Of a stretch of 64,000 nt of DNA, positions 61,892-64,000 are shown in pieces. This DNA comes from Chryseobacterium piscicola (GTDB lineage: Bacteria; Bacteroidota; Bacteroidia; Flavobacteriales; Weeksellaceae): positions 29,597 through 93,596 of the forward strand of contig NZ_FTOJ01000012.1 of the NCBI RefSeq assembly GCF_900156685.1, read 5' to 3'. The notes under the pieces are model-generated. The model was not told the origin of the DNA. It worked only from the letters and a program-made list of their open reading frames with translations, and did no database searches. Each line of letters opens with the position of its first letter. Positions within the stretch are counted from its first letter, which is position 1. The translations under genes were made by a program, and so were the position numbers.

Positions 61892-61928
61892 CAGATAACT
61901 AGTATCTGAACTCCTGATGTTTATAATG

Positions 61929-61936
61929 CAAAGGTA
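61929..61936 (-). promoter_or_regulatory. -7 promoter element upstream of the unknown protein
   Basis: TACCTTTG on the minus strand matches TAnnTTTG. The leader to the ATG at 61787 is about 130 bases and contains the inverted repeat CATCAG...CTGATG. Confidence 0.45.
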
Positions 61937-61986
61937 GAAAATTAATTTTGATTTGTTTTAGTTTATATACAATACATGAAAACCAA

Positions 61987-62877
61987 TCAAGCTACCTGCT
62001 TCAAACAATTGCAGTCGTAAAACAATTCACTAAATTTATTTTTTATCAGCTCAATGAAATAAAGCTCTTTTGTGTTGAGTTTTTTTTGCATAATCATTTC
62101 ATTTAATTTTGCCTTATCTCTAAAAGGTTGCTTTTCCCTTTTTTTTGCTTCTAGTATGAGGGTTCTAACCTGTTTCCCAAGTCACTTATAATTTCATCGG
62201 TTAAATCATCTCTTTCAAATCTATTATCAACAATAGTAAATACTTTAAAACAGTCCATGAATTTCGAATAGAGTAGTAATATGTTATTTCGGTTTTTAAG
62301 CTCATTTAGAGTTCGAATTCCAAGCTTTTTTAATTCAATCGACCTGAAATTATTTCAATCCTAAACAGGTGATTATCAAGACTGTATTGAGTTCCCTTGT
62401 CATAAATTTTCCAATTTATACTGCTGTGCTCAAACTTTTTGTAATTCATTGCGTTTGTGGATTTATTAATCATTGGTGCTTTATGTTTATATAACAGGAA
62501 ATTACTATCTAAATAGTATTTTGGTGTTTTATCTACTAATAGATTAAAACCAAATTCTAGACTTTGTAAATAACCCTCATTCAGATTAAGACTTTTAAAA
62601 TCCTGTTCTAAATCCTCTATCGCCTCAAACATATTGCAGTATGAAAAATCATTGTAGTTATGATTTCCATGTTCCTCCCCATATTTATTTATGTTATAAT
62701 ACTTGTGATGGGAGTTACTTAATACTGAATTCTGTTCGGTTAAGATTTTAGCACTTCTTACTAGATTTAAAATAAGTTTATGATTCCCCAGATGGAATTA
62801 AGGAGATTTACTTTACAAATTGTTATAACTTAATTATACCATCGAATGGTATTTTCAATTGTTGAAAAGTCTTTCAT
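61987..62877 (-). pseudogene. Frameshifted replication-initiation-like protein gene (phage or plasmid type)
   Basis: Three reading-frame pieces in order on the minus strand read as one protein. Piece one (62797-62330) contains LEFGFNLLVDKTPKYYLD and WKIYDKGTQYSLDNHLFRIEI. Piece two (about 62345-62151) begins SIELKKLGIRTLNELKNRNN. Piece three (62148-61987) ends NCLKQVA. Two frameshifts join them, and the N-terminus (perhaps the ATG at 62877, MKDFSTIENTIRWYN) is also out of frame. The KIYDKGxQY...LFRIEI...ELKKLGIxTLxxL pattern resembles rolling-circle replication proteins of filamentous-type phages in Bacteroidota. That identification is from memory of the family. Confidence 0.5.
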
Positions 62878-63000
62878 TGAGAAAATAAAAATCTTGTGAT
62901 GAAGAATGTGAGATGTAAGAGAGATAGATTATTTTTGATTTTAAATTTATCTAAATAGCGTGCGAAACTTTTGAAGCCAATTCAGAAATTTTAAATAAAA
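62878..63000. other. Gene-free stretch beside the Rep-like pseudogene
   Basis: Nothing coding is seen. A TAnnTTTG match (TATTTTTG, 62930-62937, plus strand) could drive transcription into the inverted-repeat element at 63001-63114. Confidence 0.35.
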
Positions 63001-63114
63001 AAATATGAACCATAAGGCAAGCTAAATTCAAATGACGTAATTCTTCCCAGGGTCTGCCAAGATAACTGAAAAGCTTCCGTAAAGCACTTGCTTGCCTTAT
63101 TGTGATTCATATTT
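63001..63114. repeat. Long inverted-repeat element
   Basis: Outer arms 63001-63009 (AAATATGAA) and 63106-63114 are perfect inverted repeats. Inner arms 63012-63022 (ATAAGGCAAGC) and 63090-63100 are perfect over 11 bases. The 67-base interior has no ORF. It can fold as a rod of about 110 bases, so it may be a structured RNA or a replication or packaging origin of the nearby phage-like remnant. Confidence 0.65.
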
Positions 63115-63664
63115 GGTTTTTGTAATGCTTTCTAAAAAGCATCGTGAAAATTTCTTTCATTTTTTTATAAACGCTTTCACGATAAGGTTCTCTTGTACTC
63201 GTGAGATCAAATTACTTTTATTGTTTCGTTTGAAAGATTTGTGTTTCTACCATATTGAATGAGATAAATGAAAATAGTGGCAACTGATACCCAATCATGA
63301 TTTACAATAATTATTACGCTTTTCTGATATTATAAGATGTGTAATTCACAAACAAAAAACAACTATATAATTACAAACAGCACAGCATTAATAAAATTTT
63401 CCTGTGGGTAATGCACCATTATCATTTATTACTTTTTAGAAATTTCTTGTTTAGATTTCCTTCGCAATTATTTCCTTAATTTTTCTGATGCTAAATTATA
63501 AAGACATAATGAAGCATACAATGTTATATTGGTTCGATTATTAAAAATTTTACGTAAATATTTTTAAATTTTTTACATTATTTAATTGTAATTATCTTAA
63601 AAACAATATTTTAAGCAGGTGTGTTAAAATTAAAGTAACAGCGGTTATTTTAATCTGAAAGCCC
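63115..63664. other. Gene-free AT-rich stretch
   Basis: About 550 bases with no credible ORF. There is one further inverted repeat with nine-base arms, ATCGTGAAA (63141-63149) and TTTCACGAT (63175-63183). The rest is AT-rich sequence without a recognised feature. Confidence 0.4.
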
Positions 63665-63672
63665 TATTTTTG
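63665..63672 (+). promoter_or_regulatory. -7 promoter element for the disrupted gene
   Basis: TATTTTTG matches TAnnTTTG, 27 bases before the ATG at 63699. Confidence 0.5.
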
Positions 63673-63698
63673 CAAGCCTAATTATAGTGTAAACATCA

Positions 63699-63824
63699 AT
63701 GACAGGAAAATATTTTGCATTTATCTTGTTTTTTTTTATATCTCATTTTCAATCCCAAGAATATTATTCTGAGCTTCGCAATAAGTATTGGGAATTCGAA
63801 GAAAATGATGTGTGGATATACTAA
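63699..63824 (+). pseudogene. 5' end of a gene interrupted by an insertion sequence
   Basis: The frame encodes a signal peptide (YFAFILFFFISHFQSQ) and then YYSELRNKYWEFEEND. After that the sequence changes into the IS left end and reaches a stop four codons later. The peptide resembles the N-terminus of exported or membrane-anchored TPR-containing regulators of Chryseobacterium-like bacteria, which I recall from the family. A normal promoter is intact. The rest of the gene should lie beyond the IS, outside the window. Confidence 0.55.
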
Positions 63825-64000
63825 TTTAACGTCCAGTTAAAGTTAAGCATAAAACCTTAATTTTAAGATATGAAACAAGAACGAAAAATTTATGATCCTG
63901 CTTTCAAAACCCAAGCAGTTCAATTGAGCAGAGAGAGAAATAATATATCAGAATTAGCCAGAGAACTCGGTATTAAAGTGACTTTGCTATACAAATGGCG
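63811..64000 (+). mobile_element. IS3-family insertion sequence, left end
   Basis: The left end is placed at about 63811, where the host reading frame is lost and sequence beginning TGTGGATATAC starts; IS3-family ends begin with TG. An orfA-type transposase gene starts 59 bases inside. The right end and target duplication are outside the window. Confidence 0.6.
63870..64000 (+). CDS. IS3-family transposase OrfA, partial
   Basis: The first 43 codons of a transposase gene run off the window: MKQERKIYDPAFKTQAV, then LSRERNNISELARELGI and a following VTLLYKWR. This is the N-terminal helix-turn-helix of IS3/IS911 OrfA proteins, which bind the IS ends and are joined to OrfB by frameshifting. OrfB lies outside the window. 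Confidence 0.88.
   Translation, partial: MKQERKIYDPAFKTQAVQLSRERNNISELARELGIKVTLLYKW

Noticed and set aside
63012..63100. Possible 4.5S (signal recognition particle) RNA
   Set aside because: The size and rod shape are suitable and the minus strand has GCAGACCC...GGGAAG, but the conserved AGCAG side of the symmetric loop and a proper GGAA tetraloop stem are missing. Kept only as an unassigned inverted-repeat element.
1..64000. CRISPR arrays, rRNA genes or a replication origin with DnaA boxes
   Set aside because: No regularly spaced direct repeats of 25-40 bases, no rRNA-like segments and no cluster of DnaA boxes were seen on reading.
59927..64000. Direct repeat of the tRNA 3' end as an attachment site
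   Set aside because: No second copy of the T-arm and acceptor sequence was found within the window.

Overview
The window looks like the chromosome of a member of the Flavobacteriia close to Chryseobacterium, Kaistella or Elizabethkingia. The DNA is AT-rich. Many genes are preceded by the Bacteroidota -7 promoter element TAnnTTTG rather than by a Shine-Dalgarno sequence. Lineage markers include a PorP/SprF protein, a type IX secretion C-terminal sorting domain, a DUF3822 gene beside rsmD, a DUF5606 gene beside def, and a short NuoG. This placement rests on gene content and recalled family knowledge, not on a database search.

Positions 1-20,500 are housekeeping and envelope genes: a partial GIN-domain protein, a KefF/KefC-like potassium efflux pair, a lemA-TPM-TPM operon followed by a decayed lipoprotein gene, folA, a TRIC-like channel, coaD, ddl, a PASTA protein, an RluD-type pseudouridine synthase, a PorP-like protein, hemW, murI, an Smr-DUF3822-rsmD operon, a phosphodiesterase, a serine hydrolase and a DUF4412 protein. 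The 512-base gap after folA holds a complex nested inverted repeat. Positions 20,700-33,000 carry a GAF protein, an HD domain plus Pycsar-type effector membrane domain protein without a visible cyclase, a phosphoesterase apparently fused to an outer-membrane barrel, and a ruvX-def-DUF5606-mazG cluster. A decayed second copy of the nested repeat lies at 33,131-33,213.

Positions 33,296-47,712 are a complete minus-strand complex I operon, nuoA to nuoN. NuoC and NuoD are separate, NuoG is only 332 residues, and an outer-membrane-type gene sits between nuoF and nuoG. Positions 47,800-59,800 return to core genes: an acetyltransferase-like protein, a zinc metallopeptidase, an HTTM-like membrane protein, yigZ, ribD, a DUF349 protein, aroE, a secreted endonuclease I, an FtsX-type permease, rbfA and methylmalonyl-CoA epimerase.

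A tRNA with anticodon CAU at 59,853 marks the start of an accessory segment running to the window end. It holds two small lipoproteins, a candidate 6S RNA, a protein of unknown function behind a structured leader with a coupled 35-codon ORF, and a frameshifted pseudogene resembling a phage or plasmid replication protein. It also holds a long inverted-repeat element, and a regulator-like gene cut after 37 codons by an IS3-family element whose orfA runs off the end. The most unusual structure is at 6,051-6,210: two hairpins whose loops are perfectly complementary over 19 bases, framed by terminal inverted repeats.
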